DNA of 64,000 nt from Paludibacteraceae bacterium (GTDB lineage Bacteria > Bacteroidota > Bacteroidia > Bacteroidales > Paludibacteraceae), in contig JAFUEI010000008.1 in the NCBI GenBank assembly GCA_017464025.1, positions 1 through 64,000 on the forward strand. Reading direction: 5' to 3'. The notes under the pieces are model-generated. The model searched no databases, was not told the origin of the DNA, and worked only from the letters and a program-made list of their open reading frames with translations. This document shows, piece after piece, positions 33,599 to 42,510 of the stretch; position 1 is the first letter of the stretch, and every line of letters starts with the position of its first letter. A program made the position numbers and the translations under genes.

Positions 33599-35485
33599 TT
33601 AGGAGGGTTGGTTTTCGTTAAGCAGACTGCGGCGGATGCCGTCGGCATCCAATCCCAGCATCTGATATAGTTCTTTTGTAGAGCCGTGCTCTACAAAACA
33701 GTCGTCAACGCCGAGGCGTAAAACGCTGCAGTTGCAGCCCTTGTCGGCCACATATTCCGCCACGGCACTGCCCAATCCGCCGCTTCTGACGCCGTCTTCA
33801 ATAGTGACTATGCGGCGGAATCGGGTGGTGACAACGTCTAATAGTGCGGTGTCAAGCGGCTTGAGCCAGCGCATGTCGTAGTGGGCGTAGGGTGTGCCTT
33901 CTACAGCTTCTGCCGCGGCATTGCCTATTGCGCCTATTGACAGCACGGCCGTGTCCTCTCCCTCTTTCATGCAGCGGGCCTGCATCAGGTTCCCGTCGTG
34001 CAGAGGGGCGAGCGGCTGTGGAACGGTGCCGCGTGGATAGCGTATCGCTATCGGACCGTCAAGAGTGAGTGCATGGCGCATCATCTTGCGCAGTTCTTCC
34101 CCGTCCATAGGGGCGCCTATTGTCAGGTTGGGCACGGGGCGCAGATAGGCCAGGTCCAGCAGGCCGTGATGTGTGGAACCGTCAGCCCCTACGATGCCGG
34201 CGCGGTCGATGCACAACACGACGTGCAGACGTTGCAGCGCCACGTCGTGGATGATGCTATCATAGGCACGCTGCAGGAAACTGCTGTACACATTGCAGTA
34301 GGGCACCAGCCCCTCTTTGGCCATACCGGCGCTGAACGTCACGGCATGGCCTTCGGCAATGCCGACGTCGAACACGCGTTCGGGCAGCTCCCGCTGCATG
34401 ATGTTCATTGAGCAACCTCCCAGCATGGCTGGGGTGATGCCTGTCACACGCCTGTCTTCGCGGGCAATCTGGAGCAATTCGGTGCCGAACACCTCTTGCC
34501 ACAACAAGGGACGGTCATCGGGGGTCTGGCGTTCGCCGGTCTCCACGTTGAATTCCCCGGGGGCGTGCCACAGCGTCTGGTCTTCTTCGGCAGGCTTGTA
34601 GCCTTTGCCTTTCTTGGTGATGATATGCAGCACGCGCGGCCCCTGGTAGTCTTTTATCTCGCGCAGGATACGCACAAGGTCAGTCACGTTGTGCCCGTCA
34701 GCGGGACCGAAATAGCGGATGTTGAGTCCCGTAAAGATGTTCTTGGGCTGTTTGGTGAGAATGGCCTTCAGGCTGTTGTTGAAGCGCTGCACACGGCTCT
34801 TCTTGCGCTCGTCAATCAGGTGGAGACGTTTGGCAATGAGGTAGAGCCGCCAGCGCAGGCGGTTGTAGCCTGCCGAGGTGGTAATATCCAGCAGGTACTG
34901 TGTGAAGCCCCCGCGTATGGGGTCGATGGCCATATTGTTGTCGTTGAGGACAATCAGCAGGTTGTTCTTGTCCATCGAGGTGTTGTTCAGCCCCTCAAAA
35001 GCCAAGCCGCCCGTCATGGCCCCGTCGCCTATGACGGCCACTACCTGCCGTTTGTCTCCCAGCAACTGGGTGGCAATCTGCTCGCCCAAGGCCGCTGAGA
35101 TGCTGTTGCTTGCATGGCCGGCCACGAAGGCATCGTATTCGCTCTCGGCCGGAGTGGGGAAGGGGGCAAGACCTTTGAACTGCCGGTTCGTATGGAACCG
35201 TTTGCGGCGGCCCGTCAGAATCTTGTGGGCGTAGGCTTGATGACCCACGTCCCACACGATGCGGTCCTCTGGCGTGTCGAACACGTAGTGCAACGCCACC
35301 GTGAGTTCCACTGTACCTAACGACGAGGCCAGATGCCCGGGGTGTTTGCTCAGGTTTTGTATGATGAAATCGCGCACTTCAGCGCATACCGCGGGCAATG
35401 CTTCTACGGGAAGCTGCTTCAAATCGCCCGGATAATCAATGCTATTCAGATATTGGTATTCCACTGCAGAATCTGCTTGGTGCAT
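33599..35485 (-). CDS. dxs: 1-deoxy-D-xylulose-5-phosphate synthase
   Basis: Catalyses the first step of the MEP isoprenoid pathway from pyruvate and glyceraldehyde-3-P using thiamine diphosphate. 628 residues from the ATG at 35485 (MHQADSAVEYQYLNSID). Motifs include GHLASSLGTVELTVALHYVF, VWDVGHQAYAHKIL, the TPP motif GDGAMTGGLAFEGLNN and DRAGIVGADGSTHHG. The start is 17 bases downstream of a consensus promoter. ispE at 59474 is another MEP gene in the window. Confidence 0.97.
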   Translation of the reverse strand: MHQADSAVEYQYLNSIDYPGDLKQLPVEALPAVCAEVRDFIIQNLSKHPGHLASSLGTVELTVALHYVFDTPEDRIVWDVGHQAYAHKILTGRRKRFHTNRQFKGLAPFPTPAESEYDAFVAGHASNSISAALGEQIATQLLGDKRQVVAVIGDGAMTGGLAFEGLNNTSMDKNNLLIVLNDNNMAIDPIRGGFTQYLLDITTSAGYNRLRWRLYLIAKRLHLIDERKKSRVQRFNNSLKAILTKQPKNIFTGLNIRYFGPADGHNVTDLVRILREIKDYQGPRVLHIITKKGKGYKPAEEDQTLWHAPGEFNVETGERQTPDDRPLLWQEVFGTELLQIAREDRRVTGITPAMLGGCSMNIMQRELPERVFDVGIAEGHAVTFSAGMAKEGLVPYCNVYSSFLQRAYDSIIHDVALQRLHVVLCIDRAGIVGADGSTHHGLLDLAYLRPVPNLTIGAPMDGEELRKMMRHALTLDGPIAIRYPRGTVPQPLAPLHDGNLMQARCMKEGEDTAVLSIGAIGNAAAEAVEGTPYAHYDMRWLKPLDTALLDVVTTRFRRIVTIEDGVRSGGLGSAVAEYVADKGCNCSVLRLGVDDCFVEHGSTKELYQMLGLDADGIRRSLLNENQPS

Positions 35486-35501
35486 CTCGCATATTAGCCC
35501 G

Positions 35502-35533
35502 CAAAGATACTGCAATTTCTTCACTTGTGCAAA
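35502..35533 (-). promoter_or_regulatory. Promoter of the dxs-trkA-alaS operon
   Basis: Reading leftwards: TTTG (35533-35530), 20-base spacer, TATCTTTG (35509-35502). It interleaves with the rightward promoter below. Confidence 0.8.
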
Positions 35534-35555
35534 TCGGGAAAAAGCGCTACCTTTG
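35525..35555 (+). promoter_or_regulatory. Promoter of the murF-alr operon
   Basis: TTG (35525-35527), 20-base spacer, TACCTTTG (35548-35555). Its -33 element is within 3 bases of the dxs -33 element, so the two polymerases would compete. Confidence 0.75.
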
Positions 35556-35576
35556 TGCCACTTAAAAACCGTTCGT

Positions 35577-37427
35577 ATGAAACTCTCCGAAATAGCCCGT
35601 GTGCTGGCAACAGAGGCGCACATTATCAGCGATATTGACATAGAATATCTTCTTACCGACTCGCGTATGCTCAACACGCCGCCTGCCGCAACGCTCTTCT
35701 TTGCGCTGCGTACGGCCAAGGATGATGGTGCACGCTACATTCCCTCGCTTATAGCGGAAGGGGTGCGCGCTTTCGTGCTTTCCTCTGACTCGCCCCTGCC
35801 GGAGCCTTCTGCCGGTGTTGTTTTGCTGCGGGTAGAGAACCCGCTTGAGGCCCTTCAGCAGTTGGCAGCTTACAAACGTTCGCTTTATCCCGCAACGCCC
35901 GTTATCGGCATCACCGGCAGCAACGGCAAGACGGTTGTAAAAGAATGGCTCTACCAGCTCCTCAAGGACGATTATCGCATCACCCGTTCTCCGCGCAGCT
36001 ACAACTCACAGATAGGCGTGCCCCTCTCCGTTTGGCAGATGAACAGCGATACGCAGCTCGCCATCTTCGAGGCGGGCATCTCACAGCCCGGTGAAATGGA
36101 GCGTTTGGAACGTATCATACGCCCCACCATCGGTGTAATGACCTATATAGGTGGGGAGCACGGCGAGAACTTCGCCTCCCTTGAGGAGAAGCGGGCCGAG
36201 AAGATGAAGCTCTTCAAGGAAGCCAAGGTGGTGATAGAAGACCCTACTCACCAGAACCTGCGCACGTGTGCGGCAGTGCTCCGCTATCTCGGTTATCAGG
36301 AGGAGCGCATCAGGGCCTTGCTGATGCAGAAGACCCACGAGACCGTGATGCAAATCAATCTCTCTGCGCTGGCCGACAATGTGCGCTGGTTCCGCTCGCG
36401 CCTCAAGCAGGAAACCAAACTGGTCTGCATGGTCAAGGCCTTTGCCTACGGTGCCGGACCTGTCGAGGTGAGCCGCTGCCTGCAGGACAACCGTCTGGCC
36501 GACTATCTCGCCGTGGCGGTAGCAGACGAAGCCGCCGAACTGAGGCAGGCGGGTATTACGCTGCCGGTCATCATCATGGACCCCGAACTGACCGCCCTAA
36601 AGACCATCATCGAGAACAATGCGGAGCCTAACATCTACTCCATGCAGTCGCTTGAGAACTTCATCACGGCAGTCACGGCGGCCGGTCTGGAGAACTATCC
36701 CGTACACATAAAGATTGACTCGGGCATGCACCGTCTCGGCTTCGAGATGGCCGATATGCCCGAACTCATCGGGCGTCTGAAGAGCCAGAAGGCGGTGCGG
36801 GTGAGCTCCGTCTTCTCTCATCTCGCCGCAGCCGACGAAGCGCAGTGGGACAACTTTACCCTCGACCAGATTCGCCGTTTCAGCGCTTGTGCCGATTGTC
36901 TGACATCGGCTCTGCCTTACCCCGTCATCCGCCATATCCTCAACTCGGCCGGCATTGAGCGCTTCACCGGCTATCAGTATGACATGTGTCGGTTAGGCAT
37001 CGGGATGTACGGTTTCTCCGCTTCGGGGGCGCATCTGAAGAATGTATGTTCGCTCAAGACGACGCTCCTTAGTGTAAAGACCGTCAAAGCCGGCGAGAGC
37101 ATCGGCTATGGGCGGCACACCTTCCTGCAGGAGGACCGCCGGATAGCCGTCATACCCATCGGCTATGCCGACGGATTCGACCGCCGCTTCGGCAACTATG
37201 GAGGATGCGTGGTGGTGCGCGGCAAACGGTGTCCTGTGGTAGGCAATGTATGTATGGATCTGGCAATGGTGGATGTCACGGGCACCGATGCCATGCCGGG
37301 CGATGAGGCCGTCATCTTCGGTGACCGTCTGCCGGTGGCGGAACTGGCCGACCGTCTGGGCACCATCACCTACGAGGTCCTCACCTCCGTCAGCCGCCGC
37401 GTTCAGCGCGTTTACTACTATGAATAG
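35577..37427 (+). CDS. alr: Alanine racemase fused to an internally truncated MurF-like domain (616 aa)
   Basis: Residues about 1-250 match MurF (UDP-MurNAc-tripeptide D-Ala-D-Ala ligase): LLTDSRMLNTPP, the P-loop GITGSNGKTVVKEW and SPRSYNSQIGVPLSVWQM. Residues 255-616 are alanine racemase, with the PLP lysine in CMVKAFAYGAG (K287) and GYGRHTFLQEDRRIAVIPIG. In Bacteroidales the MurF-Alr fusion is normally above 800 residues. Here the MurF sequence jumps after KEAKVVI (residue 220) to a segment resembling the end of the central domain (NLRTCAAVLRYLGYQEERI), and then straight to the racemase at about 250, so the late central region and the whole C-terminal Mur ligase domain are missing. Racemase function looks intact; ligase function is unlikely. 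Start at 35577 is 22 bases after the -7 box. Confidence 0.92.
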   Translation: MKLSEIARVLATEAHIISDIDIEYLLTDSRMLNTPPAATLFFALRTAKDDGARYIPSLIAEGVRAFVLSSDSPLPEPSAGVVLLRVENPLEALQQLAAYKRSLYPATPVIGITGSNGKTVVKEWLYQLLKDDYRITRSPRSYNSQIGVPLSVWQMNSDTQLAIFEAGISQPGEMERLERIIRPTIGVMTYIGGEHGENFASLEEKRAEKMKLFKEAKVVIEDPTHQNLRTCAAVLRYLGYQEERIRALLMQKTHETVMQINLSALADNVRWFRSRLKQETKLVCMVKAFAYGAGPVEVSRCLQDNRLADYLAVAVADEAAELRQAGITLPVIIMDPELTALKTIIENNAEPNIYSMQSLENFITAVTAAGLENYPVHIKIDSGMHRLGFEMADMPELIGRLKSQKAVRVSSVFSHLAAADEAQWDNFTLDQIRRFSACADCLTSALPYPVIRHILNSAGIERFTGYQYDMCRLGIGMYGFSASGAHLKNVCSLKTTLLSVKTVKAGESIGYGRHTFLQEDRRIAVIPIGYADGFDRRFGNYGGCVVVRGKRCPVVGNVCMDLAMVDVTGTDAMPGDEAVIFGDRLPVAELADRLGTITYEVLTSVSRRVQRVYYYE

Positions 37428-37452
37428 TTCATGCTGGTAGTTACGGGATGTT

Positions 37453-38328
37453 ATGAACACAATATTTATCGTATTGCCTATACTGACTCTCCTGATGTTC
37501 GACTTGGGCTTGGCGCTCAAGCCGGCTGATTTCAGGTTGATTGCCGAGCGCCCGAAGCCGGTGTTCATCGGTCTTGTCGGACAGATTGTTCTGCTGCCGC
37601 TTGTTGCGTGGGGACTGATTCGGTTGTCTGCCTGCATTCCTTTGTTTTCCAGCTCGCTGACCCCGATGTTCGTCATCGGTATCATGCTGGTGGCATGCTC
37701 TCCGGGTGGCAGTTCAAGTAACGTATTCTCGATGCTGGCGAAGGGCGATGTGGCGCTGTCGGTGACGCTGACGGCGTGCAGCAGTGTCATCACATTGTTT
37801 ACGCTGCCGCTCATCATGGCATGGGTGACGGCTGACGCGGGGGATGCGGTGAATATCCATCTGCCGGTAGGCAAACTGCTGATGCAGAATATCGTGCTGA
37901 TGGTGCTCCCCATAGCTGCAGGTTTCGTGCTCAATTTGTATCGGGCATCGGCCGCAGAGAAGATTCATGCCGTGCTCAAACGCATCGCCATGCCGGCATT
38001 GGTGTTGCTGGTGACCGTGTTTTTCATCCAGCACAGGCAGACCATTGTGGCTGAATTTGCCTCGCTGGGACTGCTGATGACGCTGCTCATTCTGGCCACC
38101 ACCGGTATCGGTGCAGGCATGGCATGGATAGCCCGACTGACTGGCAGAGAACGGCGCACGCTGGTGATTGAAATCGGTATGCAAAATGCCGCTCAGGCAA
38201 TCACCATCGCTTGCAGTCCGCTTGTTTTCAACAATGAGATTATCGCCGTTCCGGCTATCATCTACGCGCTGATGATGAATCTTGTTCTGTTGGCGTATGT
38301 AGGAATAACAAATTTTTTAAGACAATAG
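37453..38328 (+). CDS. BASS-family (bile acid:Na+ symporter-like) transporter
   Basis: 291 residues, about nine to ten hydrophobic segments. The family motif MLVACSPGGSSSNVFSMLAK and the second half EIGMQNAAQAITIA (Glu of the sodium site region) are clear. Members carry bile acids, pantothenate, pyruvate or other organic anions with Na+; the substrate here cannot be inferred. It follows the racemase gene by 25 bases in the same operon. Confidence 0.9.
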   Translation: MNTIFIVLPILTLLMFDLGLALKPADFRLIAERPKPVFIGLVGQIVLLPLVAWGLIRLSACIPLFSSSLTPMFVIGIMLVACSPGGSSSNVFSMLAKGDVALSVTLTACSSVITLFTLPLIMAWVTADAGDAVNIHLPVGKLLMQNIVLMVLPIAAGFVLNLYRASAAEKIHAVLKRIAMPALVLLVTVFFIQHRQTIVAEFASLGLLMTLLILATTGIGAGMAWIARLTGRERRTLVIEIGMQNAAQAITIACSPLVFNNEIIAVPAIIYALMMNLVLLAYVGITNFLRQ

Positions 38329-38330
38329 AT

Positions 38331-39125
38331 ATGATGGATTTACTGATTCTCTTGGCTGTGGCACTGGCTGTGTCGGCAGTCGGCTGGAAGTACTTCGTGT
38401 ATTTCTTCAGTCTCGGTTACGGTTATGGTATTGCCGCTTTGGCAGTAACAATGGGTGTTCTTTACCATGCGAACCTGAGTGTCCCGACTATGGCGATGCT
38501 GGTGCTGCTGTTTGTTTTCGGTGTTCGGCTGGGCACTTATCTGCTGGTTCGTGAGCGCAAGGCAGTGGGCTATCGTAAGATTCTCTACGGTGAGGGACAT
38601 TCGGAGAAGAAGCCAGCTGGTGTGATGATTATGATATGGCTGTTCTGTGCACTGCTCTATGTGGCGCAGGTGAGCCCTGTAGCTTTCCGTCTGGCGAGCG
38701 GTCCGCATGACAATGAGTTGTGGGCATGGATAGGTGCAGGCGTTGTGCTTTGCGGCATTCTGTTGGAGAGCATCAGCGATGCGCAGAAATCCGCGGCCAA
38801 GAAGCGCAACCCGAAGCGGTTTGTAGATACCGGTCTGTACCGTATCGTCCGTTGTCCGAACTATTTGGGCGAAGTGACCATCTGGACGGGTGCACTGCTC
38901 AGTGCTATCGGTGCAGGTCTCACTTGGTGGCAATGGCTGATTGCTCCTATCGGGTATATGGGCATCGTGTTTGTGATGTTCAGTGGTGCCCGCCGCTTGG
39001 AGTTGCGTCAGAACGCCGCCTACGGCAATGACCCGGAATATCAGGCGTATGTGAAGAAGACGCCTATTCTGATTCCGTTGCTGCCGATTTATTCCGTAGC
39101 TAAATATGAATGGCTCAAAGCATAA
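38331..39125 (+). CDS. DUF1295 (steroid 5-alpha-reductase-like) membrane protein
   Basis: 264 residues with several membrane helices. The C-terminal family motif is visible: RFVDTGLYRIVRCPNYLGEV, ARRLELRQNAAYG and YQAYVKKTPILIPLLP. The two starts (38331 and 38334) are adjacent Met codons. Starts 2 bases after the BASS gene. Members are integral-membrane reductases or methyltransferase-like proteins of uncertain substrate. Confidence 0.9.
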   Translation: MMDLLILLAVALAVSAVGWKYFVYFFSLGYGYGIAALAVTMGVLYHANLSVPTMAMLVLLFVFGVRLGTYLLVRERKAVGYRKILYGEGHSEKKPAGVMIMIWLFCALLYVAQVSPVAFRLASGPHDNELWAWIGAGVVLCGILLESISDAQKSAAKKRNPKRFVDTGLYRIVRCPNYLGEVTIWTGALLSAIGAGLTWWQWLIAPIGYMGIVFVMFSGARRLELRQNAAYGNDPEYQAYVKKTPILIPLLPIYSVAKYEWLKA

Positions 39126-39133
39126 GATGCGAT

Positions 39134-39991
39134 ATGAATATGGTACAGACGATTCAACTGAACAACGGCGTTGATATGCCGTTGTTGGGATACGGAGTAT
39201 TCAAGGTGGCTCCCGAGGATGCGGAGCGGTGTGTGAGCGAAGCATTGGAAGCAGGTTACCGCATGATAGACACAGCTCAGGCTTACGGCAACGAAGCCGG
39301 AGTGGGAGCGGCTATCGCCAAGTCCGGCATAAAACGCGAAGACATCTTTCTTGTCACCAAAGTGTGGATTACCAATGCCGGCGAAGAGAAGGCGGCAAAG
39401 AGCGTTGAGGAGTCGCTCAAGCGGCTGCAAACCGATTACATTGATTTGCTGCTGATTCATCAGGCCTACGGCGATGTGTTCGGCAGCTGGCGGGCGATGG
39501 AGAATGCCTACCGCGCAGGCAAAGTGCGTGCTATCGGCGTAAGCAATTTTCAGGCTGGCCGGTTCTATGATTTTGCATCGGCAGTAGAGACAAAACCGGC
39601 AGTGAACCAGCTGCAATGCTGCGTTCTTTCCCAGCAACGGACGATAGAGCCGGAGATGGCGCGGTATGATACGAAGATGATGGCCTGGGGACCGTTGGGA
39701 CAGGGCAATGACAATTTGCTCAAAAATCCCGTGCTGACAGCTATCGGCGGAAAGTACGGGAAAACGGCTGCGCAGGTCTCGCTGCGTTGGCTTATCCAGC
39801 GCGGCATCGCAGCCATTCCGAAATCGACCCACAAAGACCGTATGGTGTCGAATTTTGATATTTTTGATTTCGAACTGAGCGGAGCGGATATGCAAGCCAT
39901 CGAACCGCTGAACCGGCAGGATACTGGTTTCCGCGATTTCGGTGATCCCAATTATCTACGTCGTATCATCGGTATGTTTCCTAACGTATGA
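39134..39991 (+). CDS. Aldo/keto reductase
   Basis: 285 residues from the ATG at 39134. The AKR tetrad is visible: Asp and Tyr in MIDTAQAYGNE, Lys in LVTKVWI, His in LLLIHQAYGDV. NADPH-binding region IPKSTHKDRMVSNFDIFDF is present. It reduces small carbonyls in the cytoplasm; substrate unknown. It starts 8 bases after the DUF1295 gene. Confidence 0.94.
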   Translation: MNMVQTIQLNNGVDMPLLGYGVFKVAPEDAERCVSEALEAGYRMIDTAQAYGNEAGVGAAIAKSGIKREDIFLVTKVWITNAGEEKAAKSVEESLKRLQTDYIDLLLIHQAYGDVFGSWRAMENAYRAGKVRAIGVSNFQAGRFYDFASAVETKPAVNQLQCCVLSQQRTIEPEMARYDTKMMAWGPLGQGNDNLLKNPVLTAIGGKYGKTAAQVSLRWLIQRGIAAIPKSTHKDRMVSNFDIFDFELSGADMQAIEPLNRQDTGFRDFGDPNYLRRIIGMFPNV

Positions 39992-40035
39992 AGCAGATGA
40001 GAGGAAAGATTCGGTACGGGGTGTACAATATCCAA

Positions 40036-41334
40036 ATGAGTAAGAGAAGCCGGCATCGTATAGTCAAAGCCGCAATAGCATGCTTGTGCATAGCTTGTTT
40101 GGTCTCTTGCACGCAAACGCCGGAAGGCAGGATGGCGTATCCGCAGGCGGAATGGAACGAGGCAGGTGAGATTCTGATGCACACTCCCGGTCCAGAGCTC
40201 TTCGATGGTGTGATTCATCCTTCGGCAGGGCTCTTCGAGCACTATTTTGATGTGGAGAAGGCAGCTGCCGAGCACTGCGGGTATATACGTCTTCTTGAGA
40301 AGAACGGCATCCGTGTGCATACGGTAGAGAAGATACTGAATGAGACAGGGATGGATACATTGCGGGCACTGGCCGCCAAAGTGTTGCAATATGATATTTC
40401 CGCTATGCCCGATGAGGACGCCGAGGCTTCCGAATCATACCGTCAACAGACGATAGCAGCAATGAGCCGCGGTGATTTGATTCGCTGTATCTTGCTGCAG
40501 CCGACGGTAAAACTCAGTCGTACAGACAACAACACCGGCTATGAGGCGGAGTATATCCAAAGCCCGCTGATGAATCTCTATTTCACGCGTGACCAGAGTA
40601 TCACCACTCCTTGTGGACATATCATCTGCAGGATGAACTCCTCGCAGCGTGCGCCGGAGACCGATATCATTGAGGTTTGCTACCATCATTTAGGGTTGCA
40701 TCCCGTATTGCGTATAGAAGGCGATGGACGGCTTGAAGGCGGCGATTATTTCCCCGCCGGCACGATTTCGCTTATCGGCTGCGGCATGCGGACGAACAGA
40801 GAAGGCATCCGTCAGATGATGGAGGCAGATGCCTTTGGGCATGACACGGTGGTTGTTGTGCGCGACCATAAGTTCTGGCAGATGCAGATGCACCTTGATA
40901 CCTATTTCAATATCATCGACCGCGACCTCTGTACGATGGTCCGTAGCCGTTTGGAGGCGGAGCCCGATGCACTGGAGTATGTAACCTGCGATATCTACGC
41001 CCGTCCGGCCGAAACAACGGAATACTCCTTGATAGCGGAAGATACACCGTTTGTCGCGTTTCTGCATAAGCGGGGTATGCGGATTATTCCCGTTGACACG
41101 GAGGACGAGATGCACTATGCCAATAACTATCTTACTATCGCGCCGCGGCATATCATGGCGGTGGGTGGCCAGAGCACAGCTCTGCAGCAGCGCTTCCGTG
41201 AGGCAGGTGTGACGGTGGAGTGGGTGCCGTTGGAGAACTTGATAGACGGATACGGCGCCGCCCATTGCATGACGCAAGTATTGAGGAGACGGGTGAACGA
41301 ATATCGGGTACAACATTCGCAGACCCTGAAATGA
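40036..41334 (+). CDS. Lipoprotein arginine deiminase-family protein
   Basis: The protein has the arginine deiminase fold: MNLYFTRDQSI, RLEGGDYFPAG (Glu, Asp), MHLDTYFNII (His), and the catalytic cysteine in GYGAAHCMTQVLRR near the C-terminus. Length from 40036 is 432 residues, near the 400-410 of typical ADI. The N-terminus MSKRSRHRIVKAAIACLCIA followed by CLVSC looks like a lipoprotein signal, so it would be anchored outside the cytoplasm. An alternative ATG at 39988 overlaps the previous stop and adds 16 residues before the signal. It makes citrulline and ammonia from arginine by family knowledge; no argF or arcC is adjacent, so energy generation is doubtful. Confidence 0.88.
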   Translation: MSKRSRHRIVKAAIACLCIACLVSCTQTPEGRMAYPQAEWNEAGEILMHTPGPELFDGVIHPSAGLFEHYFDVEKAAAEHCGYIRLLEKNGIRVHTVEKILNETGMDTLRALAAKVLQYDISAMPDEDAEASESYRQQTIAAMSRGDLIRCILLQPTVKLSRTDNNTGYEAEYIQSPLMNLYFTRDQSITTPCGHIICRMNSSQRAPETDIIEVCYHHLGLHPVLRIEGDGRLEGGDYFPAGTISLIGCGMRTNREGIRQMMEADAFGHDTVVVVRDHKFWQMQMHLDTYFNIIDRDLCTMVRSRLEAEPDALEYVTCDIYARPAETTEYSLIAEDTPFVAFLHKRGMRIIPVDTEDEMHYANNYLTIAPRHIMAVGGQSTALQQRFREAGVTVEWVPLENLIDGYGAAHCMTQVLRRRVNEYRVQHSQTLK

Positions 41335-41340
41335 AAACAA

Positions 41341-41760
41341 ATGAAATTCACGCATACACACTGACCGGGTTTTCTGCTGGGAGCTGTTGACTTCTGCACT
41401 GCCGGATTGTTTTTTCTGCTTTACATGCCGCTCGGCGGATTGCAGGACGAGCTGGACAATATTCTCGGGCGCAGGACGCAGCGGTATTGGGTGGCCTATT
41501 TGTTGGGTGTTCCTACGCTGTTTATCTACACGCTGGTTTGGATGGCACGGATTGCGGAAGAACTGAAGGCTAAAGCCATAGGCATGGACATTCCGGCACC
41601 CTATACCTCTTGGTGGCACATGTTCGGTTGGAATACATTCGGAATCCTGCTCTGCGGACCGGCAGTAGCCACTCACCGCTTCTTCGATACGCTGAACAAG
41701 ATAGAACGCAAGATGAATGAGTCCTCTTGTGGCAGCGAAGTAGGCATATCGGCTGCCTGA
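41341..41760 (+). pseudogene. Small membrane protein gene interrupted by an in-frame TGA
   Basis: An ATG at 41341, 6 bases after the previous stop, encodes MKFTHTH and then TGA (41362-41364); the same frame continues PGFLLGAVDFCTAGLFFLLY and on to the stop at 41760. The rest is a membrane protein with YWVAYLLGVPTLFIYTLVWM and SWWHMFGWNTFGILLCGPAV segments, resembling DUF4234-like small membrane proteins. A TGG to TGA change would explain the break. Otherwise translation might start at the TTG at 41407, giving 117 residues. It lies between the deiminase and menG genes. Confidence 0.6.
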
Positions 41761-41808
41761 GACCTGCATCGGGGCAATAACAGAAAAAAACAGAACCGGA
41801 AACAGTAT

Positions 41809-42510
41809 ATGGAAGAAAAGAAGAACATCGGCTCGTTGTTCGACCGGATAGCCGGTCGGTACGACTTTTTGAACCATCTTCTCTCGCTCAATATCGACCG
41901 CCGCTGGCGGCGCAAAGCCGTGGCGGCAATAGCAACTGGCAAAGCCGCTAACGGAGCCTGTCTGGATGTGGCCGTCGGTACGGCCGACCTTGCTATCGAA
42001 ACAGCACGGCAGTTGCCCGATGTGCGCATTCAGGGACTTGACCTTTCGGCTCGGATGATGCGGATAGGAGAAGAGAAAGTGCGCAGGCTCGGTTGGGAGA
42101 AAAGAATAGGGTTCCTGCAGGGCAGTGCGCTTGATATGCCCTTTGAGGACGGCGTTTTCGACATCGTGACCTGCGGCTACGGCGTGCGCAATTTCTCCGA
42201 TCTGGACAAAGGTCTGAGCGAGATGCAGCGCGTGATGCGCCCGGGCGGCGCACTGATGATATTGGAGTTCTCCTATCCCGACAACCGCCTCGTCGCTTGG
42301 GCATACGACCTCTATTTTTCTCACATACTGCCTCTTGTGGGGCGCCTCGTCAGCAAAGACAGAAGTGCATATACCTATCTGAACAAGAGCGTGAAGAACT
42401 TCGTGTGGGGCGATGAGATGTGCAACCGCATAAGCAGGGCAGGCTTCTCTGAAGTGAGATACAAGCCTTTGACATTCGGAATAACAACCATATACACGGC
42501 AACAAAATGA
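41809..42510 (+). CDS. menG: Demethylmenaquinone methyltransferase
   Basis: 233 residues with UbiE/MenG motifs: FDRIAGRYDFLNHLLSLNID, SAM motif CLDVAVGTADLAIETA and the FDIVTCGYGVRNFSDLDKGL segment with EMQRVMRPGG after it. It methylates demethylmenaquinone in the last step of menaquinone synthesis. Its TGA overlaps the ATG of menA (ATGA), showing coupling. Confidence 0.95.
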   Translation: MEEKKNIGSLFDRIAGRYDFLNHLLSLNIDRRWRRKAVAAIATGKAANGACLDVAVGTADLAIETARQLPDVRIQGLDLSARMMRIGEEKVRRLGWEKRIGFLQGSALDMPFEDGVFDIVTCGYGVRNFSDLDKGLSEMQRVMRPGGALMILEFSYPDNRLVAWAYDLYFSHILPLVGRLVSKDRSAYTYLNKSVKNFVWGDEMCNRISRAGFSEVRYKPLTFGITTIYTATK

